Part shown: piece by piece, positions 41,861 to 50,931 of the stretch
Position numbering within the stretch: the stretch's first letter is position 1
Layout: each line of letters begins with the position of its first letter
Source of the DNA: an uncultured Eubacteriales bacterium
GTDB lineage: Bacteria > Bacillota > Clostridia > Oscillospirales > UBA644
Length of the DNA stretch: 64,000 bases
Assembly: GCA_900547165.1 (NCBI GenBank)
Contig: URFZ01000010.1
Span: 1 to 64,000, forward strand
Direction: 5' to 3'
Notes under the pieces: generated by a model
Databases searched by the model: none
Seen by the model: the letters and a program-made list of their open reading frames with translations, nothing else
Told to the model about the DNA's origin: nothing
Translations under genes and position numbers: made by a program

Positions 41861-42691
41861 ATGAAAAAGATATTCAAAACAGCGTGCATAGTCTTTGTCG
41901 GTGCAGCGGTAGTTGCTGCGGCGATATTTCTGATGTATAAACTTGCTTCAAGACAAAAATCCCTGCAAGCGGTCGCTTTCGTTTCTTCTTACGAAAACGT
42001 TACGGACGAGGACAGACTGACACAAGAGGCATATGCGACGTTGATGAACGCGGTCTTTGAAAAAATGAAAAAGACCGACGCGCCTGATGTGAATAAGGAA
42101 AAGCCCGACGTTTCGTTCGTCTGCCACGACGGAAACGGGGGAAACATAAAAAGTTACCGCGTTTTCCGAATAAGCGCAAGAAACAGGGATTATGTCATCT
42201 ACTCGGCAGACGAGGACACGTTTTATAAAGTCGACACGGACACTTTGGACACGTTTTTTGATATGCCGCCGATAAAAGAGGCATGCCTTGATGCGGAAAT
42301 TCCCCGTCTTATACTGAAAACGACGGTTTCCGAGGGAACTCGAACACTCGGCACGGCGACGGACGGAACATGGAATTACGCAAAAGAAACGGGAGACTTC
42401 ACAAACATTGCCGTTCCGAATACGGAGGCGGGAGATGTTGTCGAACTTGATTTCGGGCTTTACGACTTCTGTTTTATCTGCACAAAAACGCCGAATAAAC
42501 TGACCGTTTACGCAAAAGACGAAGAAAGCGGTGAGCAGACCGAAAAAGAAATTTCGATAGGTGAAAAGCTGCCCGCACTCGAAAAGGGAAAAACCTATAT
42601 GCTGACGGTCAAAGCGGAATGGACGGAAACAGAAAACCGCGATTATTTCGGAACCGTTTCATACGTTTTCAAGGTAAAAACAACGGAATAG
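41861..42691 (+). CDS. Membrane-anchored protein of unknown function
   Basis: The 276-residue protein has an N-terminal signal anchor (residues 5-27) and an extracytoplasmic domain without a recognised motif. Strand-rich segments such as RVFRISARNRDYVIYSADED and a final DYFGTVSYVFKVKT suggest an immunoglobulin-like or beta-sandwich end. It begins 5 nt after the obgE stop with no clear ribosome site, so it is probably translated by coupling to obgE; TTG 41852, overlapping the stop, is an alternative start. Function unknown. Confidence 0.65.
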   Translation: MKKIFKTACIVFVGAAVVAAAIFLMYKLASRQKSLQAVAFVSSYENVTDEDRLTQEAYATLMNAVFEKMKKTDAPDVNKEKPDVSFVCHDGNGGNIKSYRVFRISARNRDYVIYSADEDTFYKVDTDTLDTFFDMPPIKEACLDAEIPRLILKTTVSEGTRTLGTATDGTWNYAKETGDFTNIAVPNTEAGDVVELDFGLYDFCFICTKTPNKLTVYAKDEESGEQTEKEISIGEKLPALEKGKTYMLTVKAEWTETENRDYFGTVSYVFKVKTTE

Positions 42692-42729
42692 TTGAGACTT
42701 GCCGAGAATTTCATAAAAACAAAAAGCAG

Positions 42730-42761
42730 CGGCTTCGACTCAAAACGTCGGAGCCGTTTTT
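42730..42761 (+). terminator. Intrinsic terminator after the obgE unit
   Basis: CGGCTTCGAC (42730-42739) pairs with 42747-42756 (one G-U) and is followed by five Ts. Confidence 0.85.
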
Positions 42762-42863
42762 GTATAAGCAGAGTATGTTCGAAAAAACAAGTGAGACTTT
42801 TCGGAAATTGAAACGACAAAGAAGTGAGAGGGAAAAAATCCCCTTTCGGAAAGGAGAAAGTCA

Positions 42864-43421
42864 ATGGACAACGGTGCTTGTAGCTACCGCCGTTTCCTTG
42901 ACGGTGACGACAAAGGATTGGTTGAACTTGTCGGAGAGTACAAAGACGGGCTGATTCTTTTTCTGAACGGATATGTCAACAATATCTCCGTCGCGGAAGA
43001 ACTGACGGAAGAAACTTTTTTCCGTCTGATAACAAAAAAACCGCGATATTCGGGAAAAAGCACTTTCAAATCATGGCTGTATGCGATAGGACGAAATACG
43101 GCGATAGATTATATACGACACCGTTCAAAAATGCACGATACGCCCTTTGACGATATGGAAAATCTGTTGAGCACGGAGCACGATCTCGAACACAGCTATA
43201 TAAAGGAAGAAAGAAAAATAGTTGTTCACCGCGCACTTTCCAATCTTTCGGAAGATTACAGAACCGTGCTTTGGCTTGTGTTTTTCGAGGGTTTTTCCAA
43301 CAAAGAAGCGGCAACGGCAATGAAAAAGAGTGACCGACAGATAAAAAATCTGCTCTACCGCGCGAAGCAATCTTTGAAGTTGTATCTTGAAAAGGAGGGC
43401 TTTGTTTATGAAGAACCGTGA
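42864..43421 (+). CDS. ECF-type RNA polymerase sigma factor
   Basis: The 185-residue sigma factor has region 2 (YVNNISVAEELTEETFFRL, then STFKSWLYAIGRNTAIDYIR) and region 4 (LSEDYRTVLWLVFFEGFS, KKSDRQIKNLLYRAKQSLK), without a regulatory extension. Such factors turn on small regulons when an anti-sigma partner releases them. ATG 42864 follows AAGGAG. The stop overlaps the next gene by 14 nt and that product has a single membrane helix, so it is the likely partner. A target promoter could not be recognised. Confidence 0.9.
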   Translation: MDNGACSYRRFLDGDDKGLVELVGEYKDGLILFLNGYVNNISVAEELTEETFFRLITKKPRYSGKSTFKSWLYAIGRNTAIDYIRHRSKMHDTPFDDMENLLSTEHDLEHSYIKEERKIVVHRALSNLSEDYRTVLWLVFFEGFSNKEAATAMKKSDRQIKNLLYRAKQSLKLYLEKEGFVYEEP

Positions 43422-44100
43422 TGAAATGGTAAACGATTTGCTCGAACGCAGAGACAAATACGTTGCCGAGCAAAAAAGGAAAAGAAACATTTTGATGCGT
43501 TCGACCGCAGCCGCCGTTTGCGTATGTCTTGTCGCATCGGCGGGAGTGTGGATATGGCACAGCAAAACAAGAGACACCCCGACAGCGGGAACGGAACAGA
43601 CAAAAACCGGGCGAGAAGTCGAGACCGTGCCGAACAACTCCGACCCGACAATATCTCTTGACGGTCTGCCGGGACAGGACATCGGGCACATCTATGCGCT
43701 GTACGACAAAGGCTATGACACGATAGAAAAACTTCTCAAAGTTTCGGATCTCATCGTGCGGGCAACGCCTGTTGCGATAGAAAGCAAATCGGCGGTCGGC
43801 TGTCATGTCGTTCTCCGTGTGGAAGACGCCGACAGGGACGGCATTACGGAAATCAGAGTGGTGCAGTTGAAAGACGAGCACCTGCTCAAAATCGGAGAAG
43901 AAGTCGTACTTGTTCTGCAAAAAGACTTTGACAACAGTTATTATTTTGTTCCGGGCGGCGGAGACGGAATTTTCCGCACGGACGAAGAAAGCGGACAGAT
44001 AAAAGGAAAATTGCTTGATTCCCTTGCGGAGAAAACGCATACGGACAAATCAAACCTGACGTTTGAAGATATTTTTGATTTGCTTGTAAAAAACAAATAA
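43408..44100 (+). CDS. Putative membrane anti-sigma factor or sigma-operon partner
   Basis: The 230-residue protein has a short charged cytosolic N-terminus (about 30 residues), one membrane helix (about 31-50) and an extracytoplasmic domain rich in strands and Asp (VVLRVEDADRDGITEIRVV, FVPGGGDGIFRTD). No zinc-binding anti-sigma motif is seen. Overlap with the ECF gene, a dedicated AAGGAGG site before ATG 43408 and the membrane topology make it the probable sensor or anti-sigma protein. The extracellular part could bind metal ions or peptides; unknown. Confidence 0.65.
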   Translation: MKNRDEMVNDLLERRDKYVAEQKRKRNILMRSTAAAVCVCLVASAGVWIWHSKTRDTPTAGTEQTKTGREVETVPNNSDPTISLDGLPGQDIGHIYALYDKGYDTIEKLLKVSDLIVRATPVAIESKSAVGCHVVLRVEDADRDGITEIRVVQLKDEHLLKIGEEVVLVLQKDFDNSYYFVPGGGDGIFRTDEESGQIKGKLLDSLAEKTHTDKSNLTFEDIFDLLVKNK

Positions 44101-44111
44101 GACAAACAAAA

Positions 44112-44148
44112 AACACGGAGAGCCTTAAAAACGGTTCTCCGTGTTTTT
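44112..44148 (+). terminator. Intrinsic terminator of the sigma operon
   Basis: AACACGGAGAGCC (44112-44124) pairs with 44133-44145 (one G-U), followed by Ts. Confidence 0.85.
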
Positions 44149-44263
44149 AATTCGCAAGGGATCAAAAAATCTATAATATAAAGCCCGAATGTCTTAATTT
44201 TGTTTCAAACGTAAATTTTTTTACGGGTGTTTTGGTTATGTCTACAAAACTTTATTCAAGGTA

Positions 44264-44292
44264 TTGATTTTATTTAGGTATTATAGTATAAT
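44264..44292 (+). promoter_or_regulatory. Promoter of the EF-G-like gene
   Basis: TTGATT (44264-44269), 17-bp spacer and TATAAT (44287-44292). Confidence 0.8.
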
Positions 44293-44348
44293 ATTATCGT
44301 TAAATAACACGGCGGCAGAGATCGCCGCGAAAGGGGACAAAATTTATT

Positions 44349-46358
44349 ATGCAGTACACGACCGACAAGATCAGAAATATATGCCTTTTGGGACACGGCG
44401 GAGACGGAAAGTCCGCGCTTGCGGAAGCATTGCTTTATTTTACCGGCAGCACAGACAGACTCGGAACGGCGGCACAGGGAAATACGGTTTCCGACTTTGA
44501 TCCCGAAGAGATAAAAAGACAGATTTCTATCTCGACGTCAGTTATCCCCGTTGAATGGAAAGGCAAAAAGATAAATTTACTTGACACTCCGGGTTATTTC
44601 GATTTTGAGGGCGAAGTTCTTCAAGCTGTCAGAATGGCAGAGACGGCGCTTGTTGTCGTTTCCGCAAAAGGCGGTATACACTTCGGAACGACCAAGGCAA
44701 TAAACCTTGCAAAAAGCCTGAATATGCCCCAGCTTTTCTTTATCACGAGCATAGATGAAGAACACAGCGACTTCTACGGCGTGTTCGACTCGCTCAAACA
44801 AAGATACGGTAAGGGCGTTTGCGCCATATCCGTTCCCATCATTGAGAACGAAAAAGTTACGGGCTACGTTGACATCGTTGAGATGAAAGGAAAGAGAATA
44901 GTCAACAACAAAGTTGAGATTATAGACATTCCCGCGTCGTTGCAGGAAGAAATAGATATGCTTCGTCAACTGCTTATCGAATCCGTTGCGGAAGCGGACG
45001 ACGATCTGATGGAAAAATTCTTTGCGGACGAACCGTTCACGGACGAGGAAATAATCCGCGGACTCAGCCACGGTATAGCGGGCAGAAAAGTGTTCCCCGT
45101 TCTCTGCGGCTCTTCGGCAACATTGTTCGGCATGGGCATTTTGCTTGATTTCATCGACAAATTCACGTCCGCGCCGAAACTCGACCCGAAAGGAGAGACC
45201 GAGCTTTACACTTTCAAAACCGTTGCCGACCCGTTCGTAGGAAAACTTTCGTATTTCAAAGTGCTTCAAGGCACGCTCAAAGCGGGAGACACTCTTCATA
45301 ACCCGAGAAAAGACACGGATGAAAAGTTTGCGAGAATATTCACGGTAAAAGGAAAGGCGCAGACAGAAGTCAAAGAACTCGTTGCGGGAGACATAGGCGT
45401 TGTTGCAAAACTTGCTTCCGTTGCAACGGGCGACACGCTCGGCGCGGCAGATGTTGTTGTTCCGCCCGTTGAATATCCCGTTCCGAACCTGAAAATGTCG
45501 GTGTTCGCAGTTGCGAAAGGCGAAGAAGAAAAGATAGCGTCAGGCCTTGCGAAACTCCGCGAGGAAGACCCGACGTTTACATACAAGACCGACCCCGAAA
45601 CGAAAGAATCCGTTATTTCGGCGCTCGGCGACACGCAGATAGACGTTATCATGTCGAAACTGAAAGCGAAATACGGTGTTTCCGTAGATCTCAGAACACC
45701 GAAAGTCGCTTACAGAGAAACCATAAGAAAGACTGTTACCCAGCAGGGCAAATATAAGAAACAGTCCGGCGGACACGGACAGTACGGCGACGTGCATATC
45801 AGATTTGAGCCGTACGACGGCATAGACCTTGTTTTCGGAGAAGAGATATTCGGCGGTTCCGTTCCGAAGAACTTCCACCCCGCAGTTGAAAAGGGGCTTC
45901 GTGAAAGCGCGCAAAAAGGCGTGCTTGCGGGCTATCCCGTTGTCGGGCTGAAAGCGACGCTTGTTGACGGTTCGTATCACGACGTTGACTCTTCGGAAAT
46001 GTCGTTCAAACTTGCCGCCGGCGTGGCATACAAAGAGGGTCTGCCGAAAGCAAGTCCGGTCATCCTTGAACCTATCGGAAAGCTGCTCGTTCATGTTCCC
46101 GACAGAATGATGGGCGACATCATCGGCGACATAACAAAGAGAAGAGGTCAGATAATCGGTATGACACCCATCGGAGACGAGGGGTATCAGGAGATCGAAG
46201 CGGAAGTGCCGATGGCTGAAATGATGACTTACGCCATAGATCTGCGCTCGATGACCAGAGGCAGAGGTACGTTTACTTTTGACTTCCTCAGATATGCGGA
46301 CGCTCCCGCAAACGTGGCTGAAAAAGTTATCGCGGACGCAAAAGCGAAAGAGGAATAA
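44349..46358 (+). CDS. Elongation factor G paralogue
   Basis: The 669-residue translational GTPase has all EF-G domains but a diverged G domain. G1 is GHGGDGKSAL instead of the usual AHIDAGKTT, the switch II motif is DTPGYFDF rather than DTPGHVDF (the catalytic His is a Tyr), and the base-specificity motif NKxD reads TSID (LFFITSIDEEHSDF). Domains II to V follow, with GGHGQYGDVHIRFEP in domain IV and RGRGTFTFDF near the end. These are the signs of the EF-G-like subfamily of Firmicutes with unknown role, not the housekeeping factor. Loss of the His suggests weak or absent GTP hydrolysis. It stands alone with its own promoter. Confidence 0.88.
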   Translation: MQYTTDKIRNICLLGHGGDGKSALAEALLYFTGSTDRLGTAAQGNTVSDFDPEEIKRQISISTSVIPVEWKGKKINLLDTPGYFDFEGEVLQAVRMAETALVVVSAKGGIHFGTTKAINLAKSLNMPQLFFITSIDEEHSDFYGVFDSLKQRYGKGVCAISVPIIENEKVTGYVDIVEMKGKRIVNNKVEIIDIPASLQEEIDMLRQLLIESVAEADDDLMEKFFADEPFTDEEIIRGLSHGIAGRKVFPVLCGSSATLFGMGILLDFIDKFTSAPKLDPKGETELYTFKTVADPFVGKLSYFKVLQGTLKAGDTLHNPRKDTDEKFARIFTVKGKAQTEVKELVAGDIGVVAKLASVATGDTLGAADVVVPPVEYPVPNLKMSVFAVAKGEEEKIASGLAKLREEDPTFTYKTDPETKESVISALGDTQIDVIMSKLKAKYGVSVDLRTPKVAYRETIRKTVTQQGKYKKQSGGHGQYGDVHIRFEPYDGIDLVFGEEIFGGSVPKNFHPAVEKGLRESAQKGVLAGYPVVGLKATLVDGSYHDVDSSEMSFKLAAGVAYKEGLPKASPVILEPIGKLLVHVPDRMMGDIIGDITKRRGQIIGMTPIGDEGYQEIEAEVPMAEMMTYAIDLRSMTRGRGTFTFDFLRYADAPANVAEKVIADAKAKEE

Positions 46359-46411
46359 AACAAAAATCAAACCGTGTCGAACGGCTCTTTCCGACAATTT
46401 CGATTTTTGAC

Positions 46412-46440
46412 TTGACAAAGAGAGAAATTCGTGGTATACT
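46412..46440 (+). promoter_or_regulatory. Strong promoter of the small RNA
   Basis: TTGACA (46412-46417), 17-bp spacer and TGG-TATACT (46435-46440). No coding frame with a ribosome site follows before the terminator at 46600. Confidence 0.85.
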
Positions 46441-46446
46441 ATTTAT

Positions 46447-46600
46447 ACGCCATAAGGGAAATCCCGTTCGGACAGTAACCGAAATGACGCATTAAAAAGC
46501 ATTTTCTCACTCTTTTACATAATATACTCCATTCGGCGCGCGGTGACTCCAACACCGTTCGTCGGGCAAAAAGCAGACGGTTATAAGCCGTCTGCTTTTT
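46447..46600 (+). ncRNA. Free-standing small RNA of about 155 nt, family unassigned
   Basis: A near-consensus promoter and a perfect terminator bracket a stretch with no gene. The RNA can form GGG/CCC (46456-46465), TTCGG with CCGAA (46467-46483), AAATG with CATTT (46482-46504) and CGGTG with CACCG (46541-46557), with CCCG (46463-46466) able to pair with CGGG (46563-46566). An AU-rich stretch (46505-46528) stays single-stranded. Length is near that of 6S RNA, but I cannot show its long central bulge structure. The downstream gene is on the other strand, so this is not a leader. Confidence 0.6.
46568..46600 (+). terminator. Terminator of the small RNA
   Basis: AAAAAGCAGACGG (46568-46580) pairs perfectly with 46588-46600 around a seven-base loop and ends in five Ts. 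Confidence 0.92.
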
Positions 46601-46695
46601 GCTGTTTGTTTTATCTTTTACAACTCTGCTCGCACTGTCGAGATTCTTCGCTGTATCGCAAGAGGAAAAACCTCGACTGTGTTTTTCCCCTTATC

Positions 46696-46729
46696 AAAAA
46701 GAAAAAGAACCGCAAAGTCTGCGGTTCTT
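46696..46729 (-). terminator. Terminator of the small membrane protein gene
   Basis: On minus, AAGAACCGCA (46729-46720) pairs with 46714-46705, followed by TTTTTCTTTTT. Confidence 0.85.
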
Positions 46730-46792
46730 ATAGTATATTCAGCAAGAAGCTTTCGCGGGAATAAGCAACTATTCATGCTACAACCGACATTT

Positions 46793-47005
46793 TTATTCGT
46801 GCTTTTTCCACAATAATGACGCAACTATCAGAACACAGCCGATAATGGCAAAAGCGACACCGACGATTATCAATGCGCTGTCAAAAGATTGCAAAGGAAA
46901 GAGTTTTTCCATAACCGAAAATCCGATAAAGTCCATAAAATACAGAAAAAATACAACTGTGCAGATGACGCCGAAGCACATCAAAATTATTCCGAGTGCA
47001 AGCAT
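46793..47005 (-). CDS. Small two-helix membrane protein
   Basis: The 70-residue protein consists of two hydrophobic helices (about 2-24 and 43-64) separated by a short polar turn (SVMEKLFPLQSFDS) and ends WKKHE. It resembles DUF3784-like or YdgC-type small membrane proteins in size but no family can be named. ATG 47005 follows GGGAGG at good spacing. It has its own terminator and is divergent from the ABC-F gene. Confidence 0.65.
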   Translation of the reverse strand: MLALGIILMCFGVICTVVFFLYFMDFIGFSVMEKLFPLQSFDSALIIVGVAFAIIGCVLIVASLLWKKHE

Positions 47006-47125
47006 ACACCTACACCTCCCTCTTGAATTATTCCCCTTAATTTCCCTAATGACAAAATAAGTATACCACAAGTTTTCAAAAAAGTCAATATTAAAAACGA
47101 AAAAATTTCATTTTTGCAAAAAGGC

Positions 47126-47154
47126 TTGAAAAACACCGTTTTTTCTGCTATAAT
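47126..47154 (+). promoter_or_regulatory. Promoter of the ABC-F gene
   Basis: TTGAAA (47126-47131), 17-bp spacer and TATAAT (47149-47154). The leader is about 37 nt, so no large attenuator is present. Confidence 0.82.
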
Positions 47155-47196
47155 ATACTGCGTCAACATAATATCAAAGACGAGGAAGTGAGAAAA

Positions 47197-49086
47197 GTGA
47201 CGATACTCAGCGCAAACGGATTGAAAAAAGCTTACGGAACCGATGTTATAATTGAAGACGTGACGTTCAAAGTCGATGCAAAGGACAAAGTGGGAATAGT
47301 AGGTGTAAACGGCGCGGGCAAAACGACGCTTTTCCGACTTCTTTCGGGAGAAGAGACAGCGGACGAGGGAACTGTTTTTGCGGAAAAAGGGCTTGAAGTT
47401 TCATATATGAAACAGCACACGGACGCCGTAACGGACGACCGAACCGCGTTTGAAGAAGTTCTCGACGCTTTTGCGGACGTTATCGCGGCGGAAGAAGAAC
47501 TCGAAAAAATCAATGCGGAACTGACGAACTCTTCCGACCCTACGCTTATAAAAAGACAGGCGCAGTTGACGGAATTTTTTGCATACAGAGGCGGTGCGAC
47601 ATACCGTTCGAGGGCGCGTTCGGCGCTGCTGGGGCTCGGCATTCCCGAAGAGGAACATAATCTTTCGATGTCCGCACTCAGCGGCGGTCACAGAACAAGG
47701 GTCTTGCTGGCAAAACTGCTGCTCAAAGACAGCCGACTGCTCATGCTTGACGAGCCGACAAACCACTTGGATACCGACGCGACCGCATGGCTTGAAGATT
47801 TTCTTTCGGAGTACCGCGGGGCGGTCATGCTTGTTTCGCACGACAGATATTTTCTTGACCGCGCCTGCACAAGGATTTTTGAAGTCGAAAACAAACATCT
47901 GACCTGCTATGACGGAAATTTCACGGCATATCGCGAAAAGAAACGCTTTGACAGAATCACGGCGGAGCGCGAATACGAAAAAAAGACCCGTGAAATAAAA
48001 CGCATAGAGGGCATAATCGAACAGCAAAAGCGCTTCAATCAGGAGCGAAATTATATAACAATAAAAAGCAAGCAAAAGCAGATAGACCGCATAGCGGCAA
48101 CCGTTGAGGAAGTTGCAAAAGACCCCGCATCGGTTCATTTTTCATTCAAATGCTGCGGAGAAAGCGCAGGAGAAGTCGTTAAAATGAACGGCGTTAAAGC
48201 GGCATTCGGAGACCGCGTTCTTTTCTCGGATGCGGAAATGCTGTTGAAGCGCGGAGACAAGGCGTTCATCGTCGGACCGAACGGGTGCGGAAAAACAACG
48301 CTTTTGCGTATTTTGCTCGGCAAACTTAAACCTGCCGCAGGCAGAATAGAAATAGGCAATCGCGTCAAGATTGCATACTACGATCAACAGCAGTCCGATC
48401 TGCACGACGAAAAAACGGTCTTTGAAGAGATCTCGGACGCTTATCCGCAGATGACAAATACGGAAATACGTTCGGCACTCGGCGCGTTTCTTTTCAAAAA
48501 CGACGATGTTTTCAAATTGATAGAATCCCTCTCGGGCGGCGAAAAAGCAAGGGTAAGCCTGCTGAAACTCATTCTTTCGCCCTCAAACCTGCTCATTCTC
48601 GACGAGCCGACGAACCACCTCGACATTGAATCGAAAGAAGTTCTCGAAAGAGCGATAGCGGAATATGACGGAACGCTTTTGATGGTCAGCCACGACAGAT
48701 ATTTTATCAACAAACTTGCAACGCGTATCTTTGAACTGACGCCGAATGGACTTGCGACTTTCGAGGGCGGATATTCGTATTATCTGGAAAAGAAAGCGCA
48801 GCGGCTGAATGCGGCGGCGAAAAAAGAGAAAAACGAAGCGGCGGCACAGGAACACAAAGCCGAAAAAACCGACCGCGCGGAGTTGCGCAAACAGCGGGCG
48901 AAACTCGGGCAGATAGAACGCGATATAGAAAAAGAGGAAGCGCGGAAAAAAGAGATAGAAAAGCTTCTTTCCATGCCCGAAAACGCGGCGGACTATAAAA
49001 AACTGCAAGAACTGACGGAAGAAAACGACCGACTTGACGAAAGTCTTGATGCGCTCTACGAAGCGTGGGGACAACTTTCGGAATAA
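47197..49086 (+). CDS. ABC-F family ribosome-associated ATPase
   Basis: The 629-residue protein has two ABC domains on one chain and no membrane part. The first has GVNGAGKTTLFRLLSG and LSGGHRTRVLLAKLLL with DEPTNHLD; the linker is a charged helix pair (AEREYEKKTREIKRIEGII); the second has GPNGCGKTTLLRILLG, LSGGEKARVSLLKLIL and DEPTNHLD. A coiled-coil C-terminus (about 530-629) resembles Uup/YdiF. ABC-F proteins act on the ribosome in translation elongation or antibiotic protection; this one looks like a housekeeping member. GTG 47197 is preferred over GTG 47188 because the GAGGAAG site is too close to the latter. Confidence 0.92.
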   Translation: MTILSANGLKKAYGTDVIIEDVTFKVDAKDKVGIVGVNGAGKTTLFRLLSGEETADEGTVFAEKGLEVSYMKQHTDAVTDDRTAFEEVLDAFADVIAAEEELEKINAELTNSSDPTLIKRQAQLTEFFAYRGGATYRSRARSALLGLGIPEEEHNLSMSALSGGHRTRVLLAKLLLKDSRLLMLDEPTNHLDTDATAWLEDFLSEYRGAVMLVSHDRYFLDRACTRIFEVENKHLTCYDGNFTAYREKKRFDRITAEREYEKKTREIKRIEGIIEQQKRFNQERNYITIKSKQKQIDRIAATVEEVAKDPASVHFSFKCCGESAGEVVKMNGVKAAFGDRVLFSDAEMLLKRGDKAFIVGPNGCGKTTLLRILLGKLKPAAGRIEIGNRVKIAYYDQQQSDLHDEKTVFEEISDAYPQMTNTEIRSALGAFLFKNDDVFKLIESLSGGEKARVSLLKLILSPSNLLILDEPTNHLDIESKEVLERAIAEYDGTLLMVSHDRYFINKLATRIFELTPNGLATFEGGYSYYLEKKAQRLNAAAKKEKNEAAAQEHKAEKTDRAELRKQRAKLGQIERDIEKEEARKKEIEKLLSMPENAADYKKLQELTEENDRLDESLDALYEAWGQLSE

Positions 49087-49098
49087 GACAAAAAAATA

Positions 49099-49142
49099 AG
49101 AGAGCATACAAGCCGATAAATCGGAATGCTCTCTTTGTTTTT
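49099..49142 (+). terminator. Intrinsic terminator after the ABC-F gene
   Basis: AGAGAGCAT (49099-49107) pairs with 49126-49134, with an inner CCGAT/ATCGG stem, followed by TTTGTTTTT. Confidence 0.8.
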
Positions 49143-49169
49143 ATATATGAAATTTAACAGCCCGAAAAA

Positions 49170-49562
49170 TTATTTCGAAGAGGACTCGGGAACGGTCGTT
49201 GACGCTGTCGCAGAAATCTTTTTGCCAAGATCTTTATACTTGCCTATCAGTTCTTCGCAGCGGGAAATAAGGCTTTCACAGACGTTTTTTTCAATCTGTT
49301 TGTCTATATAGGAATTTATCTCCGTTGCAAGAGTGTTTGCGGAAACGGCAAGCGTATTGAATTCGTCGTAAAGCGTCGCGTCCGAATTTTGCGAAGCCGT
49401 AAGGGATTCCGAAACCTCGTTTGAAACGTTTTTCAACTCATCGTATTTTTCCGAAAGAACGGAAAGCCTTTCCGACGAGGCGTAATTCGAAACGTGGGCA
49501 CAACCCGCAAAAAGACATATAGCAATAAGTAAAAGAACAGGCAAAACAAACTTTTTTTTCAT
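49170..49562 (-). CDS. Small coiled-coil lipoprotein
   Basis: The 130-residue protein has a lipoprotein signal with lipobox FAGC (Cys near 20). The mature part is almost entirely helical with heptad-like spacing (SEKYDELKNVSNEVSESL, NTLAVSANTLATEINSYI), so it is probably a coiled coil on the outer face of the membrane. No family recognised. ATG 49562 follows CGGAG. It is convergent with the ABC-F gene and separated from the AI-2E gene by 232 nt. Confidence 0.7.
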   Translation of the reverse strand: MKKKFVLPVLLLIAICLFAGCAHVSNYASSERLSVLSEKYDELKNVSNEVSESLTASQNSDATLYDEFNTLAVSANTLATEINSYIDKQIEKNVCESLISRCEELIGKYKDLGKKISATASTTVPESSSK

Positions 49563-49794
49563 AATTTTCTCCGTAATTGCGGAAAAAGCGATTCCGCAGT
49601 TATTGAAAGAACCTCTCGGACACTTCCGAAAATATTTTAACATATCGCCGAAATTATTGCAATACCTCTTCGGTAAAAATTTCCGTCAACCGAAAAAAAC
49701 TTTTTGCGGCAGGTAATCAGAGATAAGAAAAATCGTTTTTGGAACTATTGCTTTTATATGTTTCAGGCTCTTTTACGGTTTGTTTTTTGAAATT

Positions 49795-50850
49795 CTAATC
49801 GGAACGCCACAATGCGATACGGTCGGTATCATTCAGGAATTTGAGATAGATCATCGTCAACGGCACAACAAACATTCCGAGAACGCCGAAAAGTTTCAGT
49901 CCCGCATACATCAGAACAAGCGAAAGCAACGGCGAAAGTCCGAGACGACTGCCCACGATACGGGGTTCTATGACTTCACGAACGACGGATATTACCGCGC
50001 AAAGGGCAAGTATTCCCGCCCCGAGCGCGTAATTTGCTTTGATTATCTCGATTATCCCCCACGGAATGAGTATTGTTCCCGTCCCGATTATCGGAAGAAT
50101 GTCGAGAACGGCGACGATGAGCGCGATAAGAACGGCATAATCGACGCGGAGCAAAAGAAGCCCAAGCAAGAGTTCACCGAACGTTATCGCCATTATCAGC
50201 ATATAAGCAAGCAAAAGATGAAGCAGTTTTCCCGAAAAAAATTCTTTTGTTTCGATATAATCGAAGCGTCTGTTTTTCGGAACGAGCCGCGAAAGCGTTT
50301 TTTTTATCTTCGGCAGGTCTGCGGCAAAGAAATACGAAGACATGACCGCCGCCACAAAAAACAGAAGCAGTTCGGGAACTTTTACCAGCACATCGACCGC
50401 AGTTCCGAGAAGCGACGAAGCCGCACCTACGGCACCGGTTATCCCCTGTTCAAAAAATGACGAAAACATATTTTCGACGTCCTCGGCACGGACGGCATTT
50501 CCGAAAAAGCCCGAAACCGTTTCGGAGAGTGTTTTCAGGTCTATCGAAGAAATAAATTCGAGCAAATTTTTTGCCTGAACGTAAACGGACTGTCCGAGTT
50601 TGAAAAGAAGAAATCCCGCCGCCGCCCAGATAACCAAAAGCAATACGGCGCAGACAAACCCGCGTTTCATTCGGGTCTTTCGGACGAGAAATTCGATGAG
50701 CGGATTCAGCGCAAGCGCAAGCACAAGCCCGATAAGGAAAGGAACCGTCCATGCGAAAGCCCACTTGAAAAAGGCGTAATACAAAACGATTATCACGCCG
50801 AAATAGAGAAGCCCGACAAGCCTGTTTTTTTTCGTTTCCGTGTCAGACAC
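49795..50850 (-). CDS. AI-2E/YtvI-family membrane protein
   Basis: The 351-residue protein has about eight membrane helices and the family core: FLIGLVLALALNPLIEFL near the N-terminus, a large extracytoplasmic-looking helical insert (about 85-150), then DYAVLIALIVAVLDILPIIGTG and the C-terminal EPRIVGSRLGLSPLLSLVLM. Family members include transporters of autoinducer-2 and Na+/H+ antiporters; the clostridial and Bacillus YtvI branch is linked to sporulation. Start is GTG 50850 with GGGAGG nine bases upstream. Single-gene unit on the minus strand. Substrate unknown. Confidence 0.88.
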   Translation of the reverse strand: MSDTETKKNRLVGLLYFGVIIVLYYAFFKWAFAWTVPFLIGLVLALALNPLIEFLVRKTRMKRGFVCAVLLLVIWAAAGFLLFKLGQSVYVQAKNLLEFISSIDLKTLSETVSGFFGNAVRAEDVENMFSSFFEQGITGAVGAASSLLGTAVDVLVKVPELLLFFVAAVMSSYFFAADLPKIKKTLSRLVPKNRRFDYIETKEFFSGKLLHLLLAYMLIMAITFGELLLGLLLLRVDYAVLIALIVAVLDILPIIGTGTILIPWGIIEIIKANYALGAGILALCAVISVVREVIEPRIVGSRLGLSPLLSLVLMYAGLKLFGVLGMFVVPLTMIYLKFLNDTDRIALWRSD

Positions 50851-50902
50851 GCCCGTAAGCCTCCCGTTTTTTACATATTTTAGGTTTTAGCGCTTTTTTC
50901 TC

Positions 50903-50931
50903 TTGACTAATTACTCTTCTTGTTGTATAAT
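50903..50931 (+). promoter_or_regulatory. Promoter of the aldolase gene
   Basis: TTGACT (50903-50908), 17-bp spacer and TATAAT (50926-50931), with a leader of about 84 nt. Confidence 0.85.
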
